Assembly: GCA_003258735.1 (NCBI GenBank) | Contig: QHME01000006.1 | Coordinates: 54,802-118,801 of the forward strand | DNA: 64,000 bases | Direction of reading: 5' to 3' | DNA from: Candidatus Melainabacteria bacterium | GTDB lineage: Bacteria; Cyanobacteriota; Vampirovibrionia; Gastranaerophilales; Gastranaerophilaceae | Part shown: in pieces, positions 35,206 to 44,600 of the stretch | Numbering within the stretch: the first letter of the stretch is position 1 | Layout: every line of letters starts with the position of its first letter | Position numbers and translations under genes: made by a program | Notes under the pieces: model-generated | What the model was told of the DNA's origin: nothing | Seen by the model: only the letters and a program-made list of their open reading frames with translations | Database searches by the model: none

Positions 35206-35358
35206 GACTTTTTTTAATTTGTTTTTTATATTTTTTTATAAAATGAAAAATTGCTTCGTTCTGTACTATCAGTGTTTATATTGAAGTTAAAATTTACAGA
35301 TCATACTTTTTGCGTTTTTGCTCAAGATAAAAATTTAATCCATTTAATATGCAAAATA

Positions 35359-35386
35359 AAAAGCCTCGACACTATAGTCAAGGCTT
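35359..35386 (-). terminator. Terminator after the branching enzyme gene
   Basis: The hairpin AAGCCT-C-GAC/GTC-A-AGGCTT is followed on the minus strand by TTTTATTTTG. Confidence 0.7.
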
Positions 35387-35416
35387 GTAAAATGAATTGT
35401 AAAAAATATAATTAAT

Positions 35417-37141
35417 TTAATCTTTATACAAAGGTGCTAATTTTTTTGATTGTTGTGGAATTACACCCTCTTCAATTGATTGATAAACTCTGTAGTCAAT
35501 ATCTGCAAAGCAGTTATCAATACTTTCTATAACGCTCAATTCAGCTTCGTTAATATTACCGCTTTCAATCATATCAGCGATAAGTTCAAATCTGTCAACA
35601 TGTTCTCTGAACCTGTCGGTAGCGTAATCCTTAGCCTGCCATGTTGTAATCAAGAACGGCCAATCTGAACTTTGTAATAGCAGATTTTCTCTAGCTAATT
35701 GATTCAATGCTCTATGCAACAACTTATCTTCAGGAATATTTGGATATTTATCCGCAATTGATGTGATACGTTTTTCGCAAGAGTGGATAATAGGCCACAT
35801 CCATTCTGTCAAATGGTTGTTCCATACATAGAAGTGACCGCCTTGTCCCCATGATGACTCAGGAATTTGAATAGCTTCTGTTGGAGGATGAGCATGCAAG
35901 TATTCGCCTGCTGTCATTCGTTCAACTTCAGGAAGATATTGGCTGAATTTTTTAATAACCTGTTTAATAAATTCAATACCTTCGAACCACCAGTGACCGA
36001 ACAGTTCAGTATCAAATGATACCATAATTAAACCTTCTTTGCCGTTGTGAGAATTTTTGTAATCATTCAACAAGTGGTAAAGCATTGTTGTGTAGTGGTC
36101 TGAATTCTCGTTGATTTTGTTTAATGCGATTACCGGATCATACAACATTTTGTCGCCCAAATCTGTAGTAGGTGATGTGATTCTCCAGTAATTCATGCCA
36201 GATTTATCATCTTTTTTGTGGAATTCTCTGAAACAGCCATCTCCAGGATAACCATCAGCAGCTGACCAAACTTGATAACCTGCTCTATCGTTTCTTCCCA
36301 TAACCGCAACTTGTGCATCAGGTAACCAGTATGCTGAATATGTGTCATAACCGGTTGGTTCGCGTTCAGGTAGCGGAATGTATTCAATGTTTCCGTAAAC
36401 CCCAACTACACGACGGCAACCGATAGAGTTTCCACCTTCAATAACGTGAGATTCTGTGAAGAAATATTCAATATCGTTGTTTTGAAGAGTTACTTCAATT
36501 GCAGGTCTCCAGTGCTTTTGTCCGTCTTTGCCAACGAATTCATAACCTTGGCGGTATGCACATTCCGGCAACCAACACCCTTTAGCTTTTTTGCCAAAGA
36601 ATTTTTTAGTTGTATCAGAACCAACTTTGAATTGTGCATTCAAGTTGTTATCTGTAGCTAATAATGGTGAAAATCCGTGAGTAGCACCAGATGTAGTAAT
36701 TTCAATGCAACCCAAATCCTGATATTTTTTGAAAGCTGCAATCAAATCCATATTGTATTTATTGATAAATGAATTTTTGATATTGTTAAACCAGTCAAAA
36801 TAGTATTTTGCTAAGTATTTTAAGTGTTGAGAATGAGGAACTTTTTCATCTGGATATCTGTCTAGGTCTTTTGAAACACTTTTGATTCTAGAATCCAAAT
36901 ATTCAACAAAACCGTGTTTAAGGTGTTCATCATTCAATTGTTCTGCCAAAATTGGAGTAATTCCGACAGTCAATTTAGCTTTAATTCCTTCGTCATATAA
37001 TTCTGAAATTGCATTCAATAAAGGAACGTATGTTTCCGCCATACATTCATAGAGGTTTTCCTCACCAAATGGCCACATCCCTGCTTTTCTGTAGTAAGGA
37101 AGGTGACTGTGTAACATAAAAACGAATTGACCTACTGCCAT
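35417..37141 (-). CDS. GH57 glycoside hydrolase, 1,4-alpha-glucan branching enzyme type
   Basis: The 574-residue enzyme has the GH57 landmarks: HSHLPY at 11-16, ATHGFSPLL at 153-161, catalytic Glu193 in WLPECAY, and Asp377 in SFDTELFGHWWFEG. The long C-terminal helical region is of DUF1957 type. This layout is that of bacterial GH57 branching enzymes, which form alpha-1,6 branches in glycogen; an amylase-type role cannot be fully excluded. The ATG at 37141 has GGAGGAAAA ahead, so the apparent longer start is wrong. No other glycogen gene is adjacent. Confidence 0.87.
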   Translation of the reverse strand: MAVGQFVFMLHSHLPYYRKAGMWPFGEENLYECMAETYVPLLNAISELYDEGIKAKLTVGITPILAEQLNDEHLKHGFVEYLDSRIKSVSKDLDRYPDEKVPHSQHLKYLAKYYFDWFNNIKNSFINKYNMDLIAAFKKYQDLGCIEITTSGATHGFSPLLATDNNLNAQFKVGSDTTKKFFGKKAKGCWLPECAYRQGYEFVGKDGQKHWRPAIEVTLQNNDIEYFFTESHVIEGGNSIGCRRVVGVYGNIEYIPLPEREPTGYDTYSAYWLPDAQVAVMGRNDRAGYQVWSAADGYPGDGCFREFHKKDDKSGMNYWRITSPTTDLGDKMLYDPVIALNKINENSDHYTTMLYHLLNDYKNSHNGKEGLIMVSFDTELFGHWWFEGIEFIKQVIKKFSQYLPEVERMTAGEYLHAHPPTEAIQIPESSWGQGGHFYVWNNHLTEWMWPIIHSCEKRITSIADKYPNIPEDKLLHRALNQLARENLLLQSSDWPFLITTWQAKDYATDRFREHVDRFELIADMIESGNINEAELSVIESIDNCFADIDYRVYQSIEEGVIPQQSKKLAPLYKD

Positions 37142-37320
37142 TTTTTCCTCCAATCTGCTGAATTATAATAAATATAATTCATTTATGTACAAATTATATA
37201 TACCACAAATGGGTAAAAAATATAATACTATTTAACTAGTTCTGCTGAATAATTTTACAAATATTAACAGTAAGTTGAAAAATAAATTTTTATGAAAATT
37301 ATGATAAAATTTTGAATGTG

Positions 37321-37650
37321 CTAAGGAGCTAAAATACTTTTAATAAAAGCGTTTACGGCACACAATTTTGTTTTATCTTTTTTAATTAATTCCAAATTTG
37401 ATGCGATTTCATTTGAGTAATCTTCTGCTGTTAGTTTTTCTGAAAAAGTAAAAAGGTCTGATAGAGAAATCTTTAGTGCTTTCGCTATTTTTATAAGATT
37501 GTCAGGTGATGGGAAAAATTTTCCTCGTTCTACAGAGCTAATACTATTAATATCAACGTCAACATATTCAGCAAGTTTTTCTTGAGTCATGTTGTTTAAT
37601 TTTCTGTATTTTTGGATATTTTTACCAAGATTTTCTTTCAAATTCATCAT
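37321..37650 (-). CDS. XRE-family helix-turn-helix regulator
   Basis: The 109-residue protein has an N-terminal Cro/CI HTH (LGKNIQKYRKLNNMTQEKLAEYV, then SISSVERGKFFPSPDNL, ALKISLSDLF) and a C-terminal helical tail of about 35 residues. It is closely similar to the broken gene at 15289. The target is unknown; the divergent glycosyltransferase at 37819 starts about 170 bp away. Confidence 0.85.
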   Translation of the reverse strand: MMNLKENLGKNIQKYRKLNNMTQEKLAEYVDVDINSISSVERGKFFPSPDNLIKIAKALKISLSDLFTFSEKLTAEDYSNEIASNLELIKKDKTKLCAVNAFIKSILAP

Positions 37651-37818
37651 TTTATTTTCCTTAAATTTATTTTATCTATTAAGGATTGAACTAATAACAA
37701 ATTAATGCTTGTAATTTTTAATTGAAATTCAAAGCTATACATGTATAATATACATGTGTTACTTTGAATTATTTTAAAAAATAATATCTATTACGTTGAC
37801 AAATAAAAAGGAGTTTTT

Positions 37819-38667
37819 ATGACAAAAGTTTCAATAATCGTGCCTGTATATAATGTTGAAAAGTATTTGAAAAGGTGTTTAGATAGTTTGGTTAATCAAA
37901 CTCTAAAAGATATTGAAATTATTTGTGTAAATGATGGTTCAACCGATGGTTCGCTTGCAATATTAGATGAATATGTAAGAAATGATGATAGGGTTGTTGT
38001 GATAAATCAAGAAAATTCAGGGCAATCTGTTGCACGCAATAGAGGAATAGATGTCGCAAAAGGTGAGTATCTCGGATTTGTGGATTCAGACGATTGGGTG
38101 AGTGAAGATTATTTTGAAAAGTTGCATAATTCTGCGATTCAAAATAATGCAGAAATAGCGGTTGGTGGCATTATTCGTTTACATAGATTTAATCGCAGAA
38201 AGTTTTTGACTTTTGATAAAGAGATTGTGACAAGTGATATAAATTTAAAGTTTGAATTGTGTGATATGCCGGAAAAATCTTATGTATGGAACAAAATTTA
38301 TAAAAGTTCAAAATTAAAAGAAATAGGGCTAAAATTTGAAGAAGGAATTGTTTTTGAGGATTGTATTTTTACCCCTCAAGCTCTTTTTTATTTTGACAAA
38401 ATGGTTACTGTTCCTGATGCATATTACTTCTATTGGCGCAGAAGTGATTCTACAGTCAAGCAAAAAGATGAAAAGACTCTTGCAAATATGGCTTACGCTC
38501 ATAAAAAAGCTCAGAAATTTATTGAAGAACACAATATTGATATATCATCACACAAGCCTGATTGCTATAGGGTAAAATTATTTGGGTTGACGGTATTTAA
38601 GATTCGCAAAAAAGGTCCGCGAAAGCAATATATTTTATTTAATATAATTAAGTTTGGAAAATTGTAG
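37819..38667 (+). CDS. Family 2 glycosyltransferase
   Basis: The 282-residue protein is a GT-A-fold inverting glycosyltransferase: VSIIVPVYNVEKYL at the start, ICVNDGSTDGS and the metal-binding FVDSDDW near residue 95. It transfers a sugar from a nucleotide-sugar to a glycan or lipid acceptor at the inner face of the membrane. The C-terminus (KLFGLTVFKIRKKG) is basic and may lie on the membrane. Substrates are not predictable. AAGGAG precedes the ATG. Confidence 0.88.
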   Translation: MTKVSIIVPVYNVEKYLKRCLDSLVNQTLKDIEIICVNDGSTDGSLAILDEYVRNDDRVVVINQENSGQSVARNRGIDVAKGEYLGFVDSDDWVSEDYFEKLHNSAIQNNAEIAVGGIIRLHRFNRRKFLTFDKEIVTSDINLKFELCDMPEKSYVWNKIYKSSKLKEIGLKFEEGIVFEDCIFTPQALFYFDKMVTVPDAYYFYWRRSDSTVKQKDEKTLANMAYAHKKAQKFIEEHNIDISSHKPDCYRVKLFGLTVFKIRKKGPRKQYILFNIIKFGKL

Positions 38668-38685
38668 AAATGTCATTATTTATAC

Positions 38686-38723
38686 AAAAAGTCGGAAATC
38701 CAAAATTGAATTTCCGACTTTTT
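38686..38723. terminator. Bidirectional terminator between convergent genes
   Basis: A 14-bp stem (AAAAAGTCGGAAAT/ATTTCCGACTTTTT) with a ten-base loop has A and T tracts serving both directions. Confidence 0.85.
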
Positions 38724-38742
38724 ATACTTTCATAACCAAAAA

Positions 38743-39432
38743 CTAAATAGCTACTGATTGTGATTTTACATCCATTTCCATTGGTCTGCCTTTTAACAAT
38801 TCAACATTCAAGTTTCTTGATTGTTCGATTTTTGCCATTGGAAGTGGAGCAGCCTTGACCGGTGTTTTTGCAATCACTGTAGGTGACTTAGCAATTCCTT
38901 TTGCTCCTGAAGAGATAACCGCCGGTGATTTTTGCGCAATTGTAGGATATCCTTTTCTTGCTGCAATCATTACCGGATCCGGATGAGCCTTTAAATGATT
39001 GTAATCGGTCATAATCTTTGATACAAATCTTCTTGTTTCGCCAAATGGAGGAACTGCACGATATTTTTTTACGTTTGCAGGACCTGCGTTGTATGCGGCA
39101 AGTGCAAGTTCTACTGAACCAAACATCTTGTACATAGATTTGTAATACATAATACCGCCTTTGATATTATCATCAAGTGAATAAGGGTTTAACCCCATTC
39201 TTCTTGCGGTTGAAGGCATCAGTTGAAAGACACCTACAGCTCCATGTGAGCTTCTTGCTTCGTGTCTAAATCCTGATTCTGTTTTGGCAATACTTAACGC
39301 GATTGCCGGGTCTACGCCCATTTCGATAGAATGTTTTACTATCGCTGCCTTGACTGTACTAACATTGGCTGCTTGCACAGGTGCACACAAAAAGAACACT
39401 AGTGCAATAGTGAATAGTAATAATTTTCTCAA
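38743..39432 (-). CDS. Lytic transglycosylase (SLT domain)
   Basis: The 229-residue exported protein has a signal peptide (residues 1-21) and a compact SLT domain. Catalytic Glu52 lies in AKTESGFRHEA, followed by GAVGVFQLMPSTA and ALAAYNAGP, the three standard motifs. It cleaves the MurNAc-GlcNAc bond of peptidoglycan with formation of an anhydro end. The last 70 residues are Pro/Ala/Lys-rich and probably disordered. The start is TTG at 39432, with AGAGG at a proper distance. Confidence 0.9.
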   Translation of the reverse strand: MRKLLLFTIALVFFLCAPVQAANVSTVKAAIVKHSIEMGVDPAIALSIAKTESGFRHEARSSHGAVGVFQLMPSTARRMGLNPYSLDDNIKGGIMYYKSMYKMFGSVELALAAYNAGPANVKKYRAVPPFGETRRFVSKIMTDYNHLKAHPDPVMIAARKGYPTIAQKSPAVISSGAKGIAKSPTVIAKTPVKAAPLPMAKIEQSRNLNVELLKGRPMEMDVKSQSVAI

Positions 39433-39929
39433 AATGTAATCCTCTAGTTGTAAATTGAAAATTCTCCAAAGACTACTTTTGTGTTCTTACTTTTTGATAA
39501 GATTTTCGTCTCTTTTGAATATGTTTATGTAACCATAGTATTACAAAAATTTAAAATTTCAACCCCTAAGTGACTATTCTGGAATTATGAGCTATCTGAA
39601 ACTGTTTCATAGTGCGAGTTTTGAGAATTGTTAATTAGTGTAAAATGTACGTCAATTTTGTCAAGTTTTGGGTGAATTTTATAGAAACTTGAAACAATAT
39701 TAAGATTAATTTTTTTTGACAGTTTTGTATGTCATTCAGAAAGCTTAGAAAATTTGTGTGAGCTTAGTGAACACATCATTATCTTGCTATTCAGCATGGC
39801 CAAAATAAATTTACATGATAGGTACAGTAATGACAGGACTTTATAAATCTTTCATGTTGTCACAACTTTACTAAATCAAAATTTTTGCTATAATGTATTT
39901 GTAAAAAACCTAAGGGGGAGATGATTTAT
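39433..39929. other. Long intergenic region with one palindromic repeat
   Basis: This gap of almost 500 bp has divergent genes on both sides, so it must hold two promoters, which I cannot place exactly. The only structured element I see is the repeat at 39730-39797. Confidence 0.5.
39730..39797 (+). repeat. Dispersed palindromic element, copy A
   Basis: GTCATTCAGAAAGCTTAG... to ...CTTGCTATTCAGCAT. It matches the reverse complement of 55458-55529 over nearly its full length and has inverted ends (TTCAGAA and related), so it can fold as a hairpin. Confidence 0.6.
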
Positions 39930-40418
39930 ATGAAAAAGGCTACAATTGCAGTTGCGTTATTTATATTATTTTTGGGTTCACTAAGTTGTGTTTTTGCTGC
40001 AACTTATACTAAATTTTCTTCAAAATTTATTAAGAATTTTCAAGATTGTGACAAATATGAGGAAACTGTTGTTTCAGAATTTGAAAATCAGCAATTTACA
40101 ACTACTCGTAAAATTTTAGGTTGGAGAAATGGAATGTGTAAGTACCAAGAAGTTGTTTCATCTCCGAAAGACAAGTATCAAATTGATTGCAATTTTACAG
40201 CTATTCAGATGGAAGATTTGTATAATTCAATGAGAGATAGGTCTAAAGAGCCTATTACTCACGAATTGGATGCTTATGCTGAAGTTAAGAACCCAAAACC
40301 AAATGCTAACAAATATGTGGTTGTAGGTTCTACTACAATCAAAGGTAACAAGGCTTATATTACATGGGCCAAATACCAAAACAATCCATATTTTTGTAAG
40401 CCAACAAAGTTAAATTAG
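39930..40418 (+). CDS. Secreted hypothetical protein
   Basis: The 162-residue protein has a signal peptide (MKKATIAVALFILFLGSLSCVFA) and a small soluble domain with four cysteines (CDKYEE, CKYQE, CNFTA, CKPTK) that could form two disulfides. No family is recognised. The ATG at 39930 is nine bases behind GGGGGAG; the ATG at 39921 touches that site and is rejected. Confidence 0.65.
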   Translation: MKKATIAVALFILFLGSLSCVFAATYTKFSSKFIKNFQDCDKYEETVVSEFENQQFTTTRKILGWRNGMCKYQEVVSSPKDKYQIDCNFTAIQMEDLYNSMRDRSKEPITHELDAYAEVKNPKPNANKYVVVGSTTIKGNKAYITWAKYQNNPYFCKPTKLN

Positions 40419-40423
40419 GGCAG

Positions 40424-40490
40424 TTCAGAATGACAGTGACTTATGTGCACTGTTTGAGACCCTGAAACACAGGGTGGCAAGTTGGGTAAA
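40424..40490. repeat. Possible copy of the dispersed palindromic element
   Basis: The segment begins TTCAGAATGACAGTGAC like the end of the 55458 copy and contains ACCCTGAAACACAGGGTGG, a short hairpin. The similarity is partial. Confidence 0.35.
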
Positions 40491-40546
40491 AATAAACCTT
40501 GACAGAGATTACTAAGTGAGATGGGGTTACTAGTTCACCTTAAGCT

Positions 40547-40580
40547 AAAAAGAACCTTGCCTTTTGTGCAAGGTTCTTTT
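40547..40580. terminator. Bidirectional terminator between convergent genes
   Basis: The stem AAAAGAACCTTGC/GCAAGGTTCTTTT with a short loop serves the gene at 40600 (-) and transcription from 39930 (+). Confidence 0.85.
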
Positions 40581-40599
40581 GTTATATTGTGTGCAGAAA

Positions 40600-41457
40600 T
40601 TAAGCTTGTTTAGTTTCTGAGGCTTGCGCTTTTTTAGCATTTTGTTCGTGAATGTAATGTCCAATGTAGTTAGCTGGTTTCATTACAAGAACCGGAACGA
40701 TATATCTGTATACCATACCGAATACGAACAACGATTTCAAAACACCGATACCATCAATGTGAGTTGTCAATTTTTTGTCTTTTAAAATATCTAAGTTAAA
40801 ATCTCTGATACTTTTATAAGATTGTTCGCCTAATTCTTTAATAAGTTTTTGACCTTCTTCAGATTCAGGTTTTATATGTTTGTACCAATCTTTCATCATT
40901 GATTTAAGGTCTTTAGGATTCCATTCTCCGAAGAGATCCTTTCTCATTGCAGATTCGTTATCAAGCAAGTAATTAGCAGCATATCTTGTAGTTGCTTTAT
41001 CACAAGCTTTGCCAAGTTTTGCATCTAAGAAATACGCACCTGCTGTAGATACCGCCCATGTAAGTACATCGTTGATAGCTAATGTCTTACGTTTTTCAGG
41101 GTCTAATTTATCGTTTTCTAAAGTCCTAACTGCATACATACCTGAAATAAGAGTTGAACCTAAAGCTGACATGTGAGTTGTCATGTTGTTCCATTTAGGG
41201 CTCTTTGTATGTTCTACGATATATTTTGCAACTTTGCTGTTATAGAATTTTGCATAATAATTTTTTGCAAGCCATTCTGTAAACTTGCCATACCAACCTT
41301 CTGATTTTTGAGCTGCTGTTGTTGCGGCTTCTGTTGCAACACTTGCAACCCCTGTGAATTTTGGTTGATAACCTTTAGAAGGTGCAATTTGTTTAAAGTT
41401 AGAGGTATATGCTCTGTTTTGATAATTATTGTAATTATTTAGTTGAGTAATTTGCAT
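40600..41457 (-). CDS. Lineage-type hypothetical membrane-associated protein
   Basis: The 285-residue protein starts with a polar, Asn/Gln/Tyr-rich leader of about 35 residues containing PKFTGVAS, a pattern repeated in many proteins of this bacterial group. Several moderately hydrophobic helices follow (LGSTLISGMYAVRTL, VLTWAVSTAGAYFLDAKLG, VLKSLFVFGMVYRYIVPVLV). Function unknown. Its ATG overlaps the upstream stop as TAATG behind GGAGGT, so it is translated together with the gene at 41457. Confidence 0.65.
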   Translation of the reverse strand: MQITQLNNYNNYQNRAYTSNFKQIAPSKGYQPKFTGVASVATEAATTAAQKSEGWYGKFTEWLAKNYYAKFYNSKVAKYIVEHTKSPKWNNMTTHMSALGSTLISGMYAVRTLENDKLDPEKRKTLAINDVLTWAVSTAGAYFLDAKLGKACDKATTRYAANYLLDNESAMRKDLFGEWNPKDLKSMMKDWYKHIKPESEEGQKLIKELGEQSYKSIRDFNLDILKDKKLTTHIDGIGVLKSLFVFGMVYRYIVPVLVMKPANYIGHYIHEQNAKKAQASETKQA

Positions 41458-42230
41458 TATTCCATACCTCCTTGAACTGATTTAAATACAGGGCTGTTTA
41501 ATTGAGTCTTGGCAAAGTTCATGTTTTGTTGTTCAGCCTGCTGAGGAGCTGTAGTTTTTTTACCTTTTTCCATATGGAAAACATATTTCAAAATTGGAGG
41601 AATCAATGCAATTGTCAACATTGCTTTTGGAATACCAAGAACTAAAGTATCAGGAATAAATTGAGCAATTTTACTCAATTTTTTATATGCAATTGATTTT
41701 TCAAGTTTTCTAGGGCCAATCTTTTCTACCCCAAGAATATTTTCAAGTCCTTGTAAATATTTTTTAGGGTTTTCTTTAATTTTTTTGAAAGCTGCACTGA
41801 ATGGAGCCATCACGATAGAAGATACTGCAAAACCGATTAAGGCTGATGATATTGCGTGTGATGCCGCATATACACTGTCTTCTTTATCTTTTTTCCCTGC
41901 CATTGCAAGGTTTGTTGCCGGTCTCAAGCCGCCTGCTACAACCAATGATACTAAAGCTGCACCGATTACTGATTGTTCTTCAGCGGTTTCTGTCAACCAT
42001 TGAAAATTCTTTGAACGAAAGATTTTGTCACAAAGCCTATCGCCCAAATCCGAGTAAGAATTAGCGGCAGCTCCAAAACTCGTTAAGCTACCGCCATAAT
42101 ATCCTCTATTCACACTTTTTTTGTTACACAAATCCACACTATTCTCTTTAAAGCCATGCCCATTCGTGTTCTTTCGCTTGGGTTTGCTAATAGAGTCAGC
42201 GGAGTAAATTTTAATTGAGTCTATATTCAT
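41457..42230 (-). CDS. Lineage-type hypothetical membrane protein
   Basis: The 257-residue protein has a polar N-terminus of about 55 residues (with LTSFGAAANSYS). Hydrophobic segments follow: VIGAALVSLVVAGGLRPATNLAM, ISSALIGFAVSSIVMAPFSAAF and VLGIPKAMLTIALIPPILKYVF. The tail is Gln-rich. Function unknown; the organisation resembles its operon partner at 40600 and the gene at 756. The two probably act together. Confidence 0.65.
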   Translation of the reverse strand: MNIDSIKIYSADSISKPKRKNTNGHGFKENSVDLCNKKSVNRGYYGGSLTSFGAAANSYSDLGDRLCDKIFRSKNFQWLTETAEEQSVIGAALVSLVVAGGLRPATNLAMAGKKDKEDSVYAASHAISSALIGFAVSSIVMAPFSAAFKKIKENPKKYLQGLENILGVEKIGPRKLEKSIAYKKLSKIAQFIPDTLVLGIPKAMLTIALIPPILKYVFHMEKGKKTTAPQQAEQQNMNFAKTQLNSPVFKSVQGGME

Positions 42231-42408
42231 GTCACACCACTTAAATTAATTAACTGCTACACACTAATCTTAAAACAAAGGAAAATAATTTTTGCGTGAT
42301 AATTACGAAAATGTTACAATTCAATTTCAAAATTAAGATTATTAAGTAAAACTGTTATATTATTTATGTATAAGAAGATTTTATTTGTTCAAGAGGTGCG
42401 ATGCGAGG

Positions 42409-43371
42409 ATGAACGTGAGCAACGATACGAATTTTGATATAAAGGCCATAGCTCAAAATTGCGGTCTTTTTGGGGGCATGGATGACAATCTCGTAATCTC
42501 AAATATTGATAACTTAAAAACACTATACCAATCTTCTCAACTTGTTGAAATATATAATTACATGCTATCTGTTGCAACAGAGCCTGATGTAATTATGCAT
42601 ATAATAAGAAATTTGGATGTTTATCGTGACCCATCAAGTCTTGAATATCTTGTGGATGTTTTGTTATTAAAAAACGCAAATTGTTCAGATTCTGAAACGA
42701 AGGAAAAATATAACAATGTTCGTGTAATGTGCGCCAAGGCTATTGCAAACCAGAAAAATACGGATGTTGTCTCATCTTTACTCTATTGTATGAATAATAA
42801 AAACGAAAATTACCGAGTTAGACTGGCATGTGCGGATGCTCTTGGACGAATAGGTGACAGGTTTGCTGTTGCTCCGTTGATTGATGTTGTAAATGATGAG
42901 GATGAAAAATCTGTGTATTTGCGTGAATCAGCTGTATCTGCTTTAGGTTTGTTGGGTGATAAAAGAGCTATTGACCCACTCGTTAGTATTATTGAAGCCA
43001 AGCAAGGGCTCATGGACAAATTTAGTTTCTTAAAAGAACGTGCAATTGAAGCGCTTACCAAAATGGGGTTTTCTGATAATGAGCGAGTTTTCAAAGCTTT
43101 GCGTAATTCTTTGTCAGATGAATCATCACAGGTAAGAATAAATGCCATTGAAGCATTGATGGATAGTGACCATCCAAAAGCTTATGAAACTATTAAACAT
43201 TGTCTTGAAACAGATTCAGATGTAGAAGTTAAGAAAAATGCAATGATTGCTTTATATAATATGTCTGACCGTAGTATTTTAGATGAAATTATTAGCTCTC
43301 CGAATTATCCTGATGCCTTGAAAGTCGAGGCGGTTACGATTTTGGAAGAGTATGAGGAAGAACAGGAATAA
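42409..43371 (+). CDS. HEAT-repeat (PBS lyase-like) protein
   Basis: The 320-residue protein consists of about seven HEAT-like repeats. RVRLACADALGRIGDRFAVAPLIDVV, YLRESAVSALGLLGDKRAIDPLVSII and QVRINAIEALMDSDHPKAYETI are the clearest. Such repeats form a curved scaffold; PBS-lyase relatives attach bilins, but many only bind proteins, and no phycobiliprotein is expected here. The ATG at 42409 is preferred over the TTG at 42385. It is the first gene of a run that continues with queC. Confidence 0.8.
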   Translation: MNVSNDTNFDIKAIAQNCGLFGGMDDNLVISNIDNLKTLYQSSQLVEIYNYMLSVATEPDVIMHIIRNLDVYRDPSSLEYLVDVLLLKNANCSDSETKEKYNNVRVMCAKAIANQKNTDVVSSLLYCMNNKNENYRVRLACADALGRIGDRFAVAPLIDVVNDEDEKSVYLRESAVSALGLLGDKRAIDPLVSIIEAKQGLMDKFSFLKERAIEALTKMGFSDNERVFKALRNSLSDESSQVRINAIEALMDSDHPKAYETIKHCLETDSDVEVKKNAMIALYNMSDRSILDEIISSPNYPDALKVEAVTILEEYEEEQE

Positions 43372-43372
43372 T

Positions 43373-44041
43373 ATGAACAAATCTATAATTTTATTATCTG
43401 GGGGCTTAGATTCATTGGTAAGTTTAGGATTAAAAAAAGAAGAGTTAAATGTTTCTTTAGCATTGACTTTTGACTATGGGCAAAAGTCTGCCGAACAAGA
43501 AATTGAAGCCTCTGCAAAAATTTGCGAATACTACAAAATAGAACAGAAAATTATAAAACTTGACTGGTTAAAAAACATTACTCAAACCTCACTTGTTTCA
43601 GATAAAGATATTCCGACAGGGAATGAACTTGATAATCCTGAAAATTCTGCAAAATCTGTTTGGGTTCCAAATCGAAACGGTTTGTTTTTAAATATTGCAG
43701 GAAGTTTTGCAGATTCTTACGGTTATGATTTTATTTTGATTGGTGCAAATAAAGAGGAAGGGCAAACTTTTCCTGATAATACTCAAGAATTTATTAATGC
43801 AATCAATAAAGAATTTGAATTTTCGACTCAAAAATCGCCAAAAGTTGTTGCACCCTTGATAAATTCTGACAAAAATGATATAGTCATGTTAGCTTTGCAA
43901 CATGGTGTTCCTTTAGAACTTACCAGAAGCTGCTATCAAGGCGGAGCAAAGCATTGCGGGATATGTGAGTCATGCTCAAGGCTAAAACATGCGCTTGAAG
44001 CAAACCATGCCGACGAGTACATAAAGGTTCTTTTTGAGTAA
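43373..44041 (+). CDS. queC: 7-cyano-7-deazaguanine (preQ0) synthase
   Basis: The 222-residue enzyme converts 7-carboxy-7-deazaguanine to preQ0 with ATP and ammonia in queuosine synthesis. The PP-loop is SGGLDSLVS at the N-terminus, and the zinc site is formed by CYQGGAKHCGICESC near residues 195-209 (four cysteines). GADKEEG-like GANKEEGQTFPDNT is also typical. AGGAA precedes the ATG, one base after the previous stop. No queD, queE or queF gene is visible in the window. Confidence 0.92.
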   Translation: MNKSIILLSGGLDSLVSLGLKKEELNVSLALTFDYGQKSAEQEIEASAKICEYYKIEQKIIKLDWLKNITQTSLVSDKDIPTGNELDNPENSAKSVWVPNRNGLFLNIAGSFADSYGYDFILIGANKEEGQTFPDNTQEFINAINKEFEFSTQKSPKVVAPLINSDKNDIVMLALQHGVPLELTRSCYQGGAKHCGICESCSRLKHALEANHADEYIKVLFE

Positions 44042-44045
44042 GAAG

Positions 44046-44600
44046 ATGAAAACATTATTTATTGAAAACGAAATTAAATATATAGGTTCGCAATTAGCGC
44101 CACATTGGATTTACAAGAATTTTAAAATTCAGGGAGATGCGATTGTTGCATTTGTGGGTGAATGTGAAGTTAAGTTGACTGAGATGGTTGATATTGAAGA
44201 TGTTATAAATAATGAGCCGATTTATAGCAAATATATGCTTAGTTTTATAACAGAACAATTCAATGTTGAGCTTGTGGAAGGTGTTTTTCGTCAGCGATTA
44301 CTTGTAACATGCATCAAAGAGGCATTGGAAAGACGCGGTTTTTTTGTTAGAAGAAACGGTGATGATTTGTTTGTTAATGATAAAAAACTGTCTGTGTCTA
44401 TCGCTACCAAATCAATGACATCAGTTTTAATACATACAGGTTTGAATATTTTGTCTGATGGTGCACCAATTCCGGTATCGGGTTTAGGTAGCGATTTAGG
44501 AATTGAGGATATAAAAGAATTTGCGCAAGAAATTATGCAAAAATACAGTGATGAAATTGAAGATATAATTCTTGCAAGTACGAAAGTGCGAGGTGTTTAA
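44046..44600 (+). CDS. DUF366 family protein
   Basis: The 184-residue protein fits DUF366: FIENEIKYIGSQLAPHWIYKNF at the start, then GDAIVAFVGECEVKLTEMVD and the C-terminal SVSIATKSMTSVLIHTGLNI. The family is uncharacterised. It lies four bases behind queC, so a role in deazaguanine or tRNA modification is possible from context only. A TTG at 44034 would lengthen it by four residues. Confidence 0.75.
   Translation: MKTLFIENEIKYIGSQLAPHWIYKNFKIQGDAIVAFVGECEVKLTEMVDIEDVINNEPIYSKYMLSFITEQFNVELVEGVFRQRLLVTCIKEALERRGFFVRRNGDDLFVNDKKLSVSIATKSMTSVLIHTGLNILSDGAPIPVSGLGSDLGIEDIKEFAQEIMQKYSDEIEDIILASTKVRGV

Noticed and set aside
42409..43371. Bilin lyase for phycobiliproteins
   Set aside because: PBS-lyase-type HEAT repeats are present, but no phycobiliprotein or bilin gene is seen. 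A generic scaffold is the safer call.
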